Below are positions 1 to 10,576 of a stretch of 64,000 nt of DNA, one piece after another. How positions within the stretch are numbered: position 1 is the first letter of the stretch; each line of letters begins with the position of its first letter. The notes beneath the pieces were generated by a model that searched no databases, was not told where the DNA came from, and was given only the letters and a program-made list of their open reading frames with translations. Origin of the DNA: Bacillota bacterium (GTDB lineage Bacteria > Bacillota > Clostridia > Lachnospirales > Lachnospiraceae). The translations under genes were made by a program, and so were the position numbers. Where the stretch lies: NCBI GenBank assembly GCA_029779695.1, contig JAKPAB010000200.1, positions 1-64,000 on the forward strand. The letters are read 5' to 3'.

Positions 1-146
1 AGTACTTGTTAACGTATCATAAAACGAAGGTATAATAAAGACTTTTCTGTACTTTGTGCTGATAAAGTGATAATATATCTCAGTCTGATTTTGTTATTCA
101 GAAATAAATATAATTTATTATATCTAAAGAATAGGAGACAGTTCTT

Positions 147-656
147 ATGACATTACTGGAAGAATGGCGTAAAGAGGCATATGATGCCAATGAAGATCCA
201 CAGAGACTTAAAGATTTTTGGGATGATTACTTTGTAAAAGAGAAAAACATATACAAGGAACTTTTAAAGACACCTAAAAAAGCTGTAAAGGGTACCGTAA
301 AGGATCTTGCTGAGAAATATGGTATTACAGTCAAGGAAATGACAGGTTTTCTGGATGGGATCAATGAGAGTCTAAAAAAAGAGAATCCCATTGAAGAGAT
401 GGCTGAAGACACAGAGGTATCTCTTGAATTTGATACAGAGAAACTATATAGAAACATGGTTGAGGCAGACGCTCCATGGCTCTATGAATTAGAAGAATGG
501 AATGATATCTTCTCAGAAGAAGAGAAAAAAAACTTATTTCTCGCTCAGAAGAAATCACATACAGTAGTCAATGGACCTAAGATCGGAAGAAATGATCCTT
601 GCCCTTGTGGAAGCGGTAAGAAATATAAGTATTGCTGTGGCAAAAAAAATAAATAA
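147..656 (+). CDS. SEC-C motif-containing protein
   Basis: C-terminus [19 protein letters not shown] is a SEC-C zinc-binding motif; ATG preceded by aggagac. Confidence 0.85.
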   Translation: MTLLEEWRKEAYDANEDPQRLKDFWDDYFVKEKNIYKELLKTPKKAVKGTVKDLAEKYGITVKEMTGFLDGINESLKKENPIEEMAEDTEVSLEFDTEKLYRNMVEADAPWLYELEEWNDIFSEEEKKNLFLAQKKSHTVVNGPKIGRNDPCPCGSGKKYKYCCGKKNK

Positions 657-664
657 ATTCATTA

Positions 665-700
665 AAAAGCTCATTCAGGATATTTCATGAATGAGCTTTT
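665..700 (+). terminator. Rho-independent terminator after the SEC-C gene (possibly bidirectional with aroA)
   Basis: 13-bp perfect arms aaaagctcattca / tgaatgagctttt, with T-run in the right arm. Confidence 0.75.
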
Positions 701-781
701 GCTATATATATTTATGTATTTTTTTCTAGGTTTAGGTAGTTAATTTCTAGGTTTGTGTTTTTTGTTTATGATTTTCTATAT

Positions 782-2089
782 TTATTTATAGAGCTTGTTT
801 ATATCATCAAAAAATGTAGGATACGAAATTTTTACACATTCAGGATAATCAAATGTGGTTTCGCCATTAGCAGTAAGTCCGGCAATGGCAAATGCCATAG
901 CGATTCGATGATCTTTGTATGTTTTTACTTTAATTGCATGCAAAGGCTTGCCACCATTTATCTTCATTCCATCACTGGTTGGTTGTATATCGCATCCCAT
1001 TTTTTGGAGATTATATGATATAGCTTTAATCCTATCGGATTCTTTTACGCGAAGCTCTGAAGCATCTTTTATTATTGTCTCGCCATCACAAAAGGCAGCT
1101 AAAACTGCAATGACAGGTATTTCGTCTATAAGAGAAGGAATAATTTCTTTTTCAATCACTGTTCCGTGAAGAGAACTGCTTTTAACAGTGATGTCACCAA
1201 CTGATTCTCCACATTCTTCAGATTTGTTCTCAATATGAATATTTCCACCCATGTTTTTTATCACTTCTATAATACCGGAACGGGTTTCATTCAAATTGAC
1301 ATGTTTTATAGTGATTTCGCTGTTCTCTGTAATCAATCCGGCTACCATGAAATAAGCAGCAGATGAAATATCAGAAGGAATATTTATATCCATGGAAGAA
1401 AGCATATTTCCAGGAGTGAGAGACGAAACATATTCATTATTTTTTTCATCATAATAGCAGTTTATATCACAACCCATTCCTTTAAGCATAAGTTCCGTAT
1501 GGTTTCTAGACAATACATCTTCTCGTACAATAGTTTTCCCAGAAGAATAGAGCCCGGAGAGCAAGAGACATGATTTGACCTGCGCACTTGATACGGGCAT
1601 TTTATAATCTATTTCCTGTAGGATGGATGGATTAATTATAAGTGGAAGACATCCATTATTTCTTTCAGACCGGATATTGGCATTTCTAAGGAGAAGAGGA
1701 GAAATGATCCTGTTCATGGGCCTGGCAGAAAGTGATTCATCACCATATAATTTAGTCGAAAAGTTCTGACCGGACAAAATACCACTTATTAACCGAGTGG
1801 TAGTTCCGCTATTTCCCATATCAAGTGGAGTAACTGGAACTTTTAGACCATGTAGACCGGCACCTCTTATAATTAAAGTATGTCTATCCATATCACAATT
1901 AATTTCGACTCCCATTTTCTTAAAGGCATTCATAGTAGAAATGCAGTCGGCACCATTTAAGAATCCGTTTATACGGCTGCTGCCTCCGGAAAGAGAAGCA
2001 AGCATTATACTTCTATGAGAAATAGATTTATCACCTGGTACATTTATCTCTCCAAATAGTGATTTTCTTGTTATACATATATTATTCAT
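782..2089 (-). CDS. aroA: 3-phosphoshikimate 1-carboxyvinyltransferase (EPSP synthase)
   Basis: GDKSISHRS..., LDMGNSGTT, full-length 435 aa. Confidence 0.95.
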   Translation of the reverse strand: MNNICITRKSLFGEINVPGDKSISHRSIMLASLSGGSSRINGFLNGADCISTMNAFKKMGVEINCDMDRHTLIIRGAGLHGLKVPVTPLDMGNSGTTTRLISGILSGQNFSTKLYGDESLSARPMNRIISPLLLRNANIRSERNNGCLPLIINPSILQEIDYKMPVSSAQVKSCLLLSGLYSSGKTIVREDVLSRNHTELMLKGMGCDINCYYDEKNNEYVSSLTPGNMLSSMDINIPSDISSAAYFMVAGLITENSEITIKHVNLNETRSGIIEVIKNMGGNIHIENKSEECGESVGDITVKSSSLHGTVIEKEIIPSLIDEIPVIAVLAAFCDGETIIKDASELRVKESDRIKAISYNLQKMGCDIQPTSDGMKINGGKPLHAIKVKTYKDHRIAMAFAIAGLTANGETTFDYPECVKISYPTFFDDINKLYK

Positions 2090-2111
2090 ATAAACCTCGA
2101 TAAAATATTGA

Positions 2112-3233
2112 TCAGCTCTTTGTGTGCAGAGTATAATTTTGCTTTTTTAATGTATCAATAGCTTTATTCATTGCATTAAAATCATAGAATTCAATTCTTA
2201 ATACACCTTCTTCAAACTCTCTGTTATTAATAATCCCAATGTTTTTAAGGCTAATATTGTTGTCTGCCAATAAACGGCTTACCATAGCTATTCCGCCGAC
2301 CTTATCCTCCATATCAGAATAGAACTCATAGGACGGAGCGATGCTTCCGGGAGATTTGATAGGAAGTGAATCCCTATATTCCTTGGCTTCTGAAAAAAAT
2401 CTTAATATTTCTTCCGTATTTTCATTACTGATTGAATCTTTAATAGCTGCAATATCTCGCTGGAATATATCAATTGCCTGAAGAACAGCTTCTTTATTGG
2501 ATAAGCAAATGTTTTGCCACATAATAGGTGAAGATGAGGATATTCGTGTTATATCTCGAAATCCACCAGCTGCAATAGTTTTCATTAATTGATCCTTTGA
2601 ATCGGACTCCATCAAAAGATTGACAAGAGAAGCAGATATTATATGAGGCAAGTGACTGACAATTGCTGCAGCAAAATCATGTTTTTCAGGCGAAACAAGA
2701 ATTGGGATGGCATGTAGATGAGCGATAAAATCAATAAACTGATCTGAAGTTTCTTCGCTTATACTTGATGCCGGAGTTATTATATAAAATGCATTTTCAA
2801 GAATAAGAGGGTCTGCATTTGAAAAACCAACTGTTTCCTTACCGGTCATTGGATGACCGCCTATAAAATTTGCTGACATATCAAGAGATTCGGCAAGAGA
2901 ATTGATCTCACTTTTAACGGAGCCAACATCTGTAATAATGCAAGATTCTTTGACTATATATTTAAGAGCCTTTAAATATTCATTATTAATTTTAACCGGA
3001 CTGCACAAAAAAATAACATCCATGTCAGAAAAAAATTCGATTGAAAGCTGGCTATTATTTAAAATGATGCCATCATAATATGCTTCACTTACTGTTTCAT
3101 TATGGTATGCAGTTCCATATATCTCGGAATCTGGATAGTATTTTTTTATTGCTTTAGCGATAGAACCACCAATTAATCCTAGGCCAATAAAGCCAATTTT
3201 ATTAAGTTTCATTTTTAATTTTCCTTTTTTCAT
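2112..3233 (-). CDS. tyrA: Prephenate dehydrogenase with C-terminal ACT domain (start may be internal, ~3212)
   Basis: N-terminal GFIGLGLIGGSIAKAIK Rossmann motif, GGHPMTGKE; C-terminal ACT-like KVGGIAMVSRLLADNNISLKNIGI. Confidence 0.9.
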   Translation of the reverse strand: MKKGKLKMKLNKIGFIGLGLIGGSIAKAIKKYYPDSEIYGTAYHNETVSEAYYDGIILNNSQLSIEFFSDMDVIFLCSPVKINNEYLKALKYIVKESCIITDVGSVKSEINSLAESLDMSANFIGGHPMTGKETVGFSNADPLILENAFYIITPASSISEETSDQFIDFIAHLHAIPILVSPEKHDFAAAIVSHLPHIISASLVNLLMESDSKDQLMKTIAAGGFRDITRISSSSPIMWQNICLSNKEAVLQAIDIFQRDIAAIKDSISNENTEEILRFFSEAKEYRDSLPIKSPGSIAPSYEFYSDMEDKVGGIAMVSRLLADNNISLKNIGIINNREFEEGVLRIEFYDFNAMNKAIDTLKKQNYTLHTKS

Positions 3234-3416
3234 TTTCCTATGCCATAATAATGACTTTAATTTGTTATATGGTAATTTAAGCTGGTTTTAAAGTCAATTA
3301 TTACAAAAGATAATAAAACAAATCATTAATTGTATATTATTATCAGATAACAGATAAAATAACGTTGTTAAAGAATAAAAACAATAATAAAATATGCACA
3401 TTATAACAAAAATAGA

Positions 3417-3445
3417 TTGTATTAAGCTACAGTATTTAGTAAAAT
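3417..3445 (+). promoter_or_regulatory. Putative sigma-A promoter for the EF-G-like gene
   Basis: TTGTAT - 17 nt - TAAAAT in the divergent tyrA/EF-G-like intergenic region. Confidence 0.4.
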
Positions 3446-3482
3446 TAACAACAGAAATCAACCTTTGAAGGGAGGATGTGAC

Positions 3483-5567
3483 ATGAAAGTTTTTACAACA
3501 GACAAGATTAGAAATGTCGTTTTACTGGGACACTCTGGGGCAGGAAAGACTTTACTGGCAGAATCAATGGCTTTTTTGTCTGGGCTTAAGGACAAACCTG
3601 GAACTATTGAATCCGGAAACACGATCAGTGATTTCGGTAAGCAGGAAATTCAAAAAAAATATTCTATTAGAACTTCTGTAATACCAATTGAATGGAACGA
3701 TACAAAAATCAATATTCTTGACACACCGGGATCCTTTGATTTTGTGGGGGAGGCAGAGGAAGCAGCAGATGCTGCTGATGCAGCAATTATTGTAGTAAAT
3801 GGAAAAGAAGGCATACAGGTTGGCACTTTAAAGGCATGGTTACTTTGCGAGAAATATCATCTTCCTAGACTTATATATGTCACAAATATGGATTATGATG
3901 ATGCTTCTTTTAAAAATGTAGTAGAAGAACTTACAGAAAAATATGGTAAAAAAATTGCTCCTTTTCATTTTCCTATAAGAGAAGACAAGCATTTTGTAGG
4001 ATATGTAAATGTACTTTCATCTAATGCATACAGTTTTACCGGTAAAAATGAAGCGGAGATATGTGATATTCCGGATTACTCCAAGGAAAATCTGGAAATC
4101 TACAATACATCACTTATGGAAGCTGTTGCAGAGACATCTGAAGAATTTATGGACAGATATTTAGAGGGAGAAACATTTTCTGAAGATGAGATCAGATCTT
4201 CGATTCGAGTTAACATGCTTGATGGAAGCATCGTTCCTATATCAATGGGATCAAATTTCCTACATCAGGGAACGTATACGCTTCTTGATGATATAGTTAA
4301 ATATTTCCCCAGTCCTGATAAGAAAAAATGTGCAGGTATTGATGCTCAGTCAAATGAGGTTTTTGATGCTGACTATGATTTTTCCAAACCAAAATCAGCT
4401 TATGTCTGGAAAACATTGGTAGACCCGTTTATGGGAAAATATTCTTTTATCAAGGTTAATTCCGGAGTAATTAAAACAGACGATGTTTTATATAATCAGC
4501 ATAAAAATGTAGAATCGAAAATAGGAAAACTTTATGTACTTCGAGGCAGCAAGCCTGAGGAAGTGCCTGAACTTCATGCAGGTGATATAGGCGTACTCAG
4601 CAAGGTGCCTGAGGTTACTACAACAGATTCATTATCAACCAAGAAAAATACAATACTTTATATCAGAACATCGCTTCCAACACCCTATGCCAGTGTTGCA
4701 TATCATGCAACTAAAAAAGAAGAAGAGGATAAGGTGGCTGATGCACTTTCCAAGATCATGCAGGAAGACCTTACAATAAAAACTAAAAATGATAGTGAAA
4801 ATCATCAGAGTCTTATATTTGGACTTAGCAGGCAACATATTGAGACCGTTTTATCAGAAGCTAAAGACAGGTATCATGTAGAGGTTATTCTTGATAAGCC
4901 TAGAACGCCATTTAGAGAAACAATAAAAGGCAAGTCAGATGTTGAATATAAACACAAAAAACAATCAGGAGGGCATGGTCAGTACGGGCATATCAAGATG
5001 ACATTCGAACCTTCAGGTAATCTTGAAGAAGCGTATAGCTTTACGGAGTCAGTTGTTGGAGGGGCAGTTCCCAAGAATTTTTTTCCAGCTGTTGAAAAAG
5101 GTATAAAAGAGGGAGTTAAAGCAGGTCCTCTTGCAGGTTATCCTGTTGTTGGTATTCATGCAAATCTCTATGATGGATCGTATCATCCGGTAGATTCCAG
5201 TGAACAGTCATTTTATACAGCATCAGTTATGGCCTTTAAAAAGGGAATAATGGAGGCAACACCGATTCTTCTAGAACCGATTGCTCTCCTCAAGGTTTCA
5301 GTTCAGGATGCAACTATCGGAGATGTAATGGGAGACCTAAATAAGAGACGGGCCAGAGTTCTCGGGATGAACCCGACAGAGAGTGGTGTTCAGGAGATTC
5401 AGGTGGAGATACCTTATGAGGAATTGCCTGATTATGGGACTGTTCTTAGATCTCTTACAGCTGGATTTGGAGATTATTCTTATGAATTTCTTCGTTATGA
5501 CCCCGCATCAAAAGAGATAACTGACAGAGAGGTTGAAAACGCCAAAACACAAGAGGCAAATTATTGA
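3483..5567 (+). CDS. Elongation factor G-like translational GTPase (EF-G paralogue)
   Basis: Full EF-G domain order; G1 GHSGAGKT, G3 DTPGSFDF, domain IV/V GGHGQYGHIKM...; ATG at 3483 preceded by gggagg (ORF track starts upstream at TTG 3465). Confidence 0.88.
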   Translation: MKVFTTDKIRNVVLLGHSGAGKTLLAESMAFLSGLKDKPGTIESGNTISDFGKQEIQKKYSIRTSVIPIEWNDTKINILDTPGSFDFVGEAEEAADAADAAIIVVNGKEGIQVGTLKAWLLCEKYHLPRLIYVTNMDYDDASFKNVVEELTEKYGKKIAPFHFPIREDKHFVGYVNVLSSNAYSFTGKNEAEICDIPDYSKENLEIYNTSLMEAVAETSEEFMDRYLEGETFSEDEIRSSIRVNMLDGSIVPISMGSNFLHQGTYTLLDDIVKYFPSPDKKKCAGIDAQSNEVFDADYDFSKPKSAYVWKTLVDPFMGKYSFIKVNSGVIKTDDVLYNQHKNVESKIGKLYVLRGSKPEEVPELHAGDIGVLSKVPEVTTTDSLSTKKNTILYIRTSLPTPYASVAYHATKKEEEDKVADALSKIMQEDLTIKTKNDSENHQSLIFGLSRQHIETVLSEAKDRYHVEVILDKPRTPFRETIKGKSDVEYKHKKQSGGHGQYGHIKMTFEPSGNLEEAYSFTESVVGGAVPKNFFPAVEKGIKEGVKAGPLAGYPVVGIHANLYDGSYHPVDSSEQSFYTASVMAFKKGIMEATPILLEPIALLKVSVQDATIGDVMGDLNKRRARVLGMNPTESGVQEIQVEIPYEELPDYGTVLRSLTAGFGDYSYEFLRYDPASKEITDREVENAKTQEANY

Positions 5568-5591
5568 CAAATATTCTCGCTGTGATAGAAT
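5564..5591 (+). promoter_or_regulatory. Near-consensus sigma-A promoter overlapping the EF-G-like stop codon
   Basis: TTGACA (5564-5569) - 16 nt - TAGAAT (5586-5591), with TG extended -10 element. Confidence 0.65.
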
Positions 5592-5594
5592 TTT

Positions 5595-5637
5595 AACGAG
5601 GTGCAGGCAAGCACAGCTTGCCTGCACCTCGTTTTTT
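5595..5637 (+). terminator. Very strong intrinsic terminator-like hairpin
   Basis: 18-bp perfect arms aacgaggtgcaggcaagc / gcttgcctgcacctcgtt, 3-nt loop, followed by T-run. Confidence 0.85.
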
Positions 5638-5677
5638 ATCATTGAAATCAATGTAAAATTGTCAAAAGGAGTATTGT

Positions 5678-6679
5678 ATGGACAATGTTCTTATTTTAGA
5701 AAAGAATCCATCTGATATGAAATTTTTAAAGACACTTCAAAAGTATAGCGATTATAATTATTACTTTATTGAAGAACCGGGAAGTGCTCTTGATATGATA
5801 GATGAAAAAAATATTGATGTATTTGTATGCCCATATGAGTTAAAGGGATATAATACAGAAGATATTTTGATGACAGTTAATCTTATGACTAACCATCCTC
5901 TTTGTGTTTTGACGACAAATGCCGAAAAAATCCCTGAACTTTTAAATTGTCTTAATTCCTATTCTGTATTTAGAATGGTAATAAAACCATTTATGAATAT
6001 CCTGGATATTAAGTCTGCAATTGATGATGCAGTAAATAGAAGGGCTTCAGTTGGAGCAAGAGGTGATGATTTTCTTTCTTCAATAATAGATGATTCAAAA
6101 GAAACCGATTTTTGGAAAAATCATGATCGGATGATCGATTATAGATATCTTAAACTTTTTTTGGGAATATATACCGGGGCTGTACTAGTCAATAATAATA
6201 AAGATGACAGCATCAAAGAAAATATCAAAAATAATAATGAGATCTTTCTAGTGGAAATGTTTCTACAGGATGTATGGGATGGGTATATGAAAACCTGCGT
6301 ACTTAATCCGCCTCTACTTGGTAGGCTTAATGGTATGTTCAATGGAGAGGGCTCGACGGATGGTAAGGACTACCTTGGATTAAATATTTCGACAGATACC
6401 AAAAAAAAATATAATAAGCGTTCTGACCTTATTCTTGCTATTCTTATTTTCAGAGAATATCTAAGGCATTCTCTTACGGAATATAGTGGAGATATAAAAG
6501 TCATGTCGGATAATGGATGGATTCTTGTTAAACTGTCGATTGTATCTGAGGGAAGCACTATACTTGAAGATGATTTTATAAAAAAAGAAGTAGAAAAGCT
6601 ATTATCTTTATTCTGCTATAAATATTCGCTTGGAACTGGTGAGTCTGCATATACTGGTGCGGCTATAATTAAGGAATAA
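5678..6679 (+). CDS. Response-regulator-receiver-like protein (pseudo-receiver) with uncharacterised C-terminal domain
   Basis: N-terminal ~120 aa receiver-like fold: [10 protein letters not shown]..., [27 protein letters not shown]-terminal ~200 aa unrecognised. Confidence 0.6.
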   Translation: MDNVLILEKNPSDMKFLKTLQKYSDYNYYFIEEPGSALDMIDEKNIDVFVCPYELKGYNTEDILMTVNLMTNHPLCVLTTNAEKIPELLNCLNSYSVFRMVIKPFMNILDIKSAIDDAVNRRASVGARGDDFLSSIIDDSKETDFWKNHDRMIDYRYLKLFLGIYTGAVLVNNNKDDSIKENIKNNNEIFLVEMFLQDVWDGYMKTCVLNPPLLGRLNGMFNGEGSTDGKDYLGLNISTDTKKKYNKRSDLILAILIFREYLRHSLTEYSGDIKVMSDNGWILVKLSIVSEGSTILEDDFIKKEVEKLLSLFCYKYSLGTGESAYTGAAIIKE

Positions 6680-6698
6680 TTTTGAAAGGATCTTTGCA

Positions 6699-7907
6699 AT
6701 GAAAAAAATCATTATGGACACTCCGCTTGTTGAGATGGACGGAGATGAGATGACCAGAATTCTCTGGAAAATGATCAAGGACGATCTTATAATTCCCTTT
6801 GTTGATCTAAAATCAGAGTATTATGATCTTGGACTAGAGAATAGAGACCGTACCAACGATGAAGTTACAGTTCTTTCTGCCAAGGCTACAAAAAAATATA
6901 AGGTTGCTGTAAAATGTGCCACGATCACACCGAATGCGGCAAGAGTTGAAGAATACCATTTAAAAGAAATGTGGAAGAGTCCTAATGGCACAATCAGAGC
7001 AATTCTTGATGGAACTGTTTTTAGAGCACCTATTCTTGTTAAGGGAATCGCACCTAATGTAAAGACATGGAAAAAGCCCATAACTGTGGCACGTCATGCA
7101 TATGGTGATGTTTATAAGGCAGCTGAGATGAAGGTGACTGATGCCGGAAAAGCAGAGCTAGTATTTACGGATAAAGATGGTAATGAGGAAAGAGTACTCA
7201 TCAATGAGTTTGAGGGTGCCGGTATTCTCCAGGGACAATATAATACAGAAAAGTCAATTAGAAGCTTTGCAAAGAGTTGTTTTGAATTTGCACTGGATAA
7301 AAAGGAAGATCTGTGGTTTGCCTCAAAAGACACGATTTCTAAAAAATATGATCATACATTCAAGGATATTTTCCAGAAAGAGTATGATGATTGCTATAAA
7401 GAAAAATTTGATAAAGCCGGAATAACTTATTTCTATACACTTATTGATGATGCTGTAGCAAGAGTAATGAAATCAGAAGGCGGATTTATATGGGCTCTTA
7501 AAAATTACGATGGAGATGTAATGAGCGATATGCTTTCTTCTGCTTATGGTTCTCTGGCAATGATGACATCAGTTCTGGTATCTCCAGAGGGATATTTTGA
7601 ATACGAAGCAGCTCACGGCACTGTGCAGAGGCATTATTATAAATATTTAAAGGGAGAAACAACCTCAACTAATTCAGTAGCAACTATTTTTGCCTGGAGC
7701 GGTGCACTTCGAAAAAGAGGTGAACTGGATTCAAATGATGAGCTTATGGATTTTGCTGATAAGCTTGAAAAGGCTTGCATTGATACGATAGAAAGTGGAA
7801 AAATGACCAAGGATCTTGCACTTATTACTACATTCAAGGATCCAACAACACTTTCAAGTGAAAATTTTATTAAGGAGATTCAAAAAAACCTCGCAAAGAT
7901 GGTTTGA
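6699..7907 (+). CDS. icd: NADP-dependent isocitrate dehydrogenase (eukaryote-like, 402 aa)
   Basis: [17 protein letters not shown]..., [27 protein letters not shown]. Confidence 0.95.
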   Translation: MKKIIMDTPLVEMDGDEMTRILWKMIKDDLIIPFVDLKSEYYDLGLENRDRTNDEVTVLSAKATKKYKVAVKCATITPNAARVEEYHLKEMWKSPNGTIRAILDGTVFRAPILVKGIAPNVKTWKKPITVARHAYGDVYKAAEMKVTDAGKAELVFTDKDGNEERVLINEFEGAGILQGQYNTEKSIRSFAKSCFEFALDKKEDLWFASKDTISKKYDHTFKDIFQKEYDDCYKEKFDKAGITYFYTLIDDAVARVMKSEGGFIWALKNYDGDVMSDMLSSAYGSLAMMTSVLVSPEGYFEYEAAHGTVQRHYYKYLKGETTSTNSVATIFAWSGALRKRGELDSNDELMDFADKLEKACIDTIESGKMTKDLALITTFKDPTTLSSENFIKEIQKNLAKMV

Positions 7908-7918
7908 AAAATATATAT

Positions 7919-9838
7919 ATGCTTTTAACTTGTTCAAATCTGGAAAAATTATTTCCGGGAAAAAAATTATTTTCAGGTCTATCTTTTAACCTGGATAAAA
8001 ATGAAAGACTAGGAATACTGGGTGAAAATGGATGTGGAAAATCAACACTTTTAAAAATAATAAGTGGAGAACTTACGGCAGATGATGGCAATATTTCAGT
8101 TCAGTCTGAAACGTCCATCGGCTATTTAGCACAGTATCAGGATGATAGTTTAAATGGTTCTATAATCGATGTTGTATTGGAATCAAAAAAAGAGCTTATA
8201 AAAAAAGAATCAGAACTTAGAAATATGGAATCGGAGATGGCTGTTTTATCCGGGGAGGATCTAAAACTTCATCTGGAGAAATATCATAAGTTGTCTGAAG
8301 AATTTGAAAACGAAGGTGGACTGGTATATAGAAGTCTGGCAACAGGAATAGTAAAGGGTCTGGGATTTTCAGAAGATGAGTTTTTAAAATCTTTTTCCAA
8401 CTTATCAGGTGGACAGAAGACCAGAGTGTCATTAGGCAAACTACTATTATCTAATCCAGACATATTAATGCTTGATGAGCCTACTAATCACCTGGATATA
8501 CATTCGGTCGAATGGCTGGAAAGCTTTTTACAGGGGTATAAAGGAGCAATTATCCTGGTATCCCATGATAGGTATTTCCTGGACAATGTTATTAATAAAG
8601 TTCTTGATATAACAGAAAATGACACAAGATTATACACAGGTAATTACACTGAAGCTATGCACAAGAAAAAGCTGATTTATGAGGCAGATCTAAAAGCATA
8701 CAAAAAACAGCAAGATAAGATACAACATGAAGAGAAGGTCATCGACACTCTTCAACGATTTAATAGAGAAAAATCGATAAAAAGAGCAGAAAGTCGGAAA
8801 AAGGTACTTGATAAGATTACCCTTTTAGATTCTCCTGTCAGTGAAAAAGAGGCAATGTTTCTTCAATTTAAGTCTGAAAGAAGAAGCGGAAATGATGTTC
8901 TAGAGGTAACGAATCTAAAGAAGCAATTTGATGATCAGCTATTATTTGAAGGCTTATCCTTCTATTTAGGAAGAGGAGATCGTCTTGGAATTTTAGGAGA
9001 TAATGGCACTGGTAAGACTACCCTTCTTCGAATCATAAATGGTCTTTTGCCACCTGATTCAGGAGAGATAAAAATAGGTGCTTCAGTTGATATTGGATAT
9101 TATGATCAGGGTCAGCAGAATCTTAATGACGAGAATTCTGTTTTTTCAGAATTAAGGAATACCTATCCTGACATGAATAATACATTGATAAGAAATACGT
9201 TGGCTGCCTTTGATTTTAAAGGTGATGATGTGGATCGAAGGGTAAAAGCCCTAAGCGGAGGTGAAAGAGGACGATTATCACTTGCTAAACTTATGCTTAA
9301 GAATTCCAATCTATTGATATTAGATGAGCCTACCAACCATTTGGATATAAAATCCAAGGAAAAACTTGAAGATGCCCTTATTGACTATGACGGAACGATT
9401 CTGTTCGTATCGCATGACAGATATTTTATTAATAGAATAGCGAATAGGATACTAGTTCTGAATGGTGATTCTGCTGATGAATACATGGGTAATTATGATG
9501 ATTATCTGGCTAAATCTACTGAACTTGAGTTCCTAAGGGATAAGAACTCGGAAAATATTCCATTAGTTGATCAATCAGATGAAAACAAAATTGACTATAA
9601 TAAGCAAAAGCAGGAAAAAGCCAAGCAGAAAAAAATACAAAAAGAAATAGCATCTCTTGAAGAAGAAATTGAAAGACTTGAGGCCCTTAAGTCGGATACA
9701 GAAAATGAAATGGCAGATTCGTCTATTTCATCTGACTCCGGTAAGCTTAATGAACTTAATAAAATATTGGTGGATTCATCAAATAAAATTGATGAAGCTT
9801 ATTCTAAATGGGATGAGCTTACTGAACAGCTTCAATAA
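7919..9838 (+). CDS. ABC-F family ATP-binding protein (start ATG 7919, or TTG 7904 overlapping the icd stop)
   Basis: Two Walker A (GENGCGKST, GDNGTGKTT), two LSGG signatures, ABC-F interdomain linker, no TM segments. Confidence 0.9.
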   Translation: MLLTCSNLEKLFPGKKLFSGLSFNLDKNERLGILGENGCGKSTLLKIISGELTADDGNISVQSETSIGYLAQYQDDSLNGSIIDVVLESKKELIKKESELRNMESEMAVLSGEDLKLHLEKYHKLSEEFENEGGLVYRSLATGIVKGLGFSEDEFLKSFSNLSGGQKTRVSLGKLLLSNPDILMLDEPTNHLDIHSVEWLESFLQGYKGAIILVSHDRYFLDNVINKVLDITENDTRLYTGNYTEAMHKKKLIYEADLKAYKKQQDKIQHEEKVIDTLQRFNREKSIKRAESRKKVLDKITLLDSPVSEKEAMFLQFKSERRSGNDVLEVTNLKKQFDDQLLFEGLSFYLGRGDRLGILGDNGTGKTTLLRIINGLLPPDSGEIKIGASVDIGYYDQGQQNLNDENSVFSELRNTYPDMNNTLIRNTLAAFDFKGDDVDRRVKALSGGERGRLSLAKLMLKNSNLLILDEPTNHLDIKSKEKLEDALIDYDGTILFVSHDRYFINRIANRILVLNGDSADEYMGNYDDYLAKSTELEFLRDKNSENIPLVDQSDENKIDYNKQKQEKAKQKKIQKEIASLEEEIERLEALKSDTENEMADSSISSDSGKLNELNKILVDSSNKIDEAYSKWDELTEQLQ

Positions 9839-9949
9839 TTTTACTTGGAAGTTTTCCTTGATAATGTGATTAAATATATATAAAATCTAAAAAGTAACTG
9901 GTTGCAGTTTATTTAAAACGCACCAATATAGTAGAAAGGCTAGAGCAAT

Positions 9950-10576
9950 ATGCAGAAAGAAATATCTCCTGCCGTAATTAGAAGAATGCCAAGGTATTAT
10001 AGGTATCTTGGTGAATTGATGAACTGTGGCGTTGAAAGGATATCCTCAAGGGACCTATCAGAACGAATGCATGTAACGGCATCACAGATCAGACAGGATC
10101 TAAACAATTTCGGTGGTTTTGGCCAGCAAGGTTATGGCTACAATGTAAAATTTCTCCATGATGAGATTGGGCGAATACTCGGACTTGAAAACAATCATAA
10201 TGTTATTATAATCGGAATGGGACACATAGGTCAGGCAATTGCCAATTATAAGAACTTTGAAAGCGTTGGCTTTTATATGTGCGGATTTTTTGACATTGAT
10301 TCATCTCTTAAAGGCAAGAAAATAAGAGGAATTCCGATTAGAATGATAGATGAGTTACCAGAATTTACCAAGAATACTAAGGTTGATATTGCTACACTTA
10401 CTATTCCCAAGGAAAATGCTGATAAAATGGTTGAAAAACTTATTGGCCTTGGAATAAAGTCGATATGGAATTTTGCTCTTGTAGACCTTGAAGTTCCTAG
10501 TGATGTGATAGTTGAAAATGTTCATCTGTCTGATAGCTTAATGCAATTATCATATAATATAGCAAAGAGTAAATGA
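9950..10576 (+). CDS. rex: Redox-sensing transcriptional repressor Rex
   Basis: N-terminal wHTH ERMHVTASQIRQDLNNFGGFGQQGYGYNV, Rossmann GMGHIGQAIANY. Confidence 0.95.
   Translation: MQKEISPAVIRRMPRYYRYLGELMNCGVERISSRDLSERMHVTASQIRQDLNNFGGFGQQGYGYNVKFLHDEIGRILGLENNHNVIIIGMGHIGQAIANYKNFESVGFYMCGFFDIDSSLKGKKIRGIPIRMIDELPEFTKNTKVDIATLTIPKENADKMVEKLIGLGIKSIWNFALVDLEVPSDVIVENVHLSDSLMQLSYNIAKSK

Noticed and set aside
782-2089. Many small antisense ORFs in the ORF track (e.g. 915-1169 +, 1797-2018 + within aroA)
   Set aside because: They lie opposite strongly supported genes, have low-complexity or implausible protein sequence and no RBS.
3365-3385. Rex-box-like TTGTTAAAGAATAAAAACAA upstream of the EF-G-like gene
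   Set aside because: Only one good half-site and wrong spacing compared with TTGTgAA-N4-TTcACAA; likely chance in AT-rich DNA.
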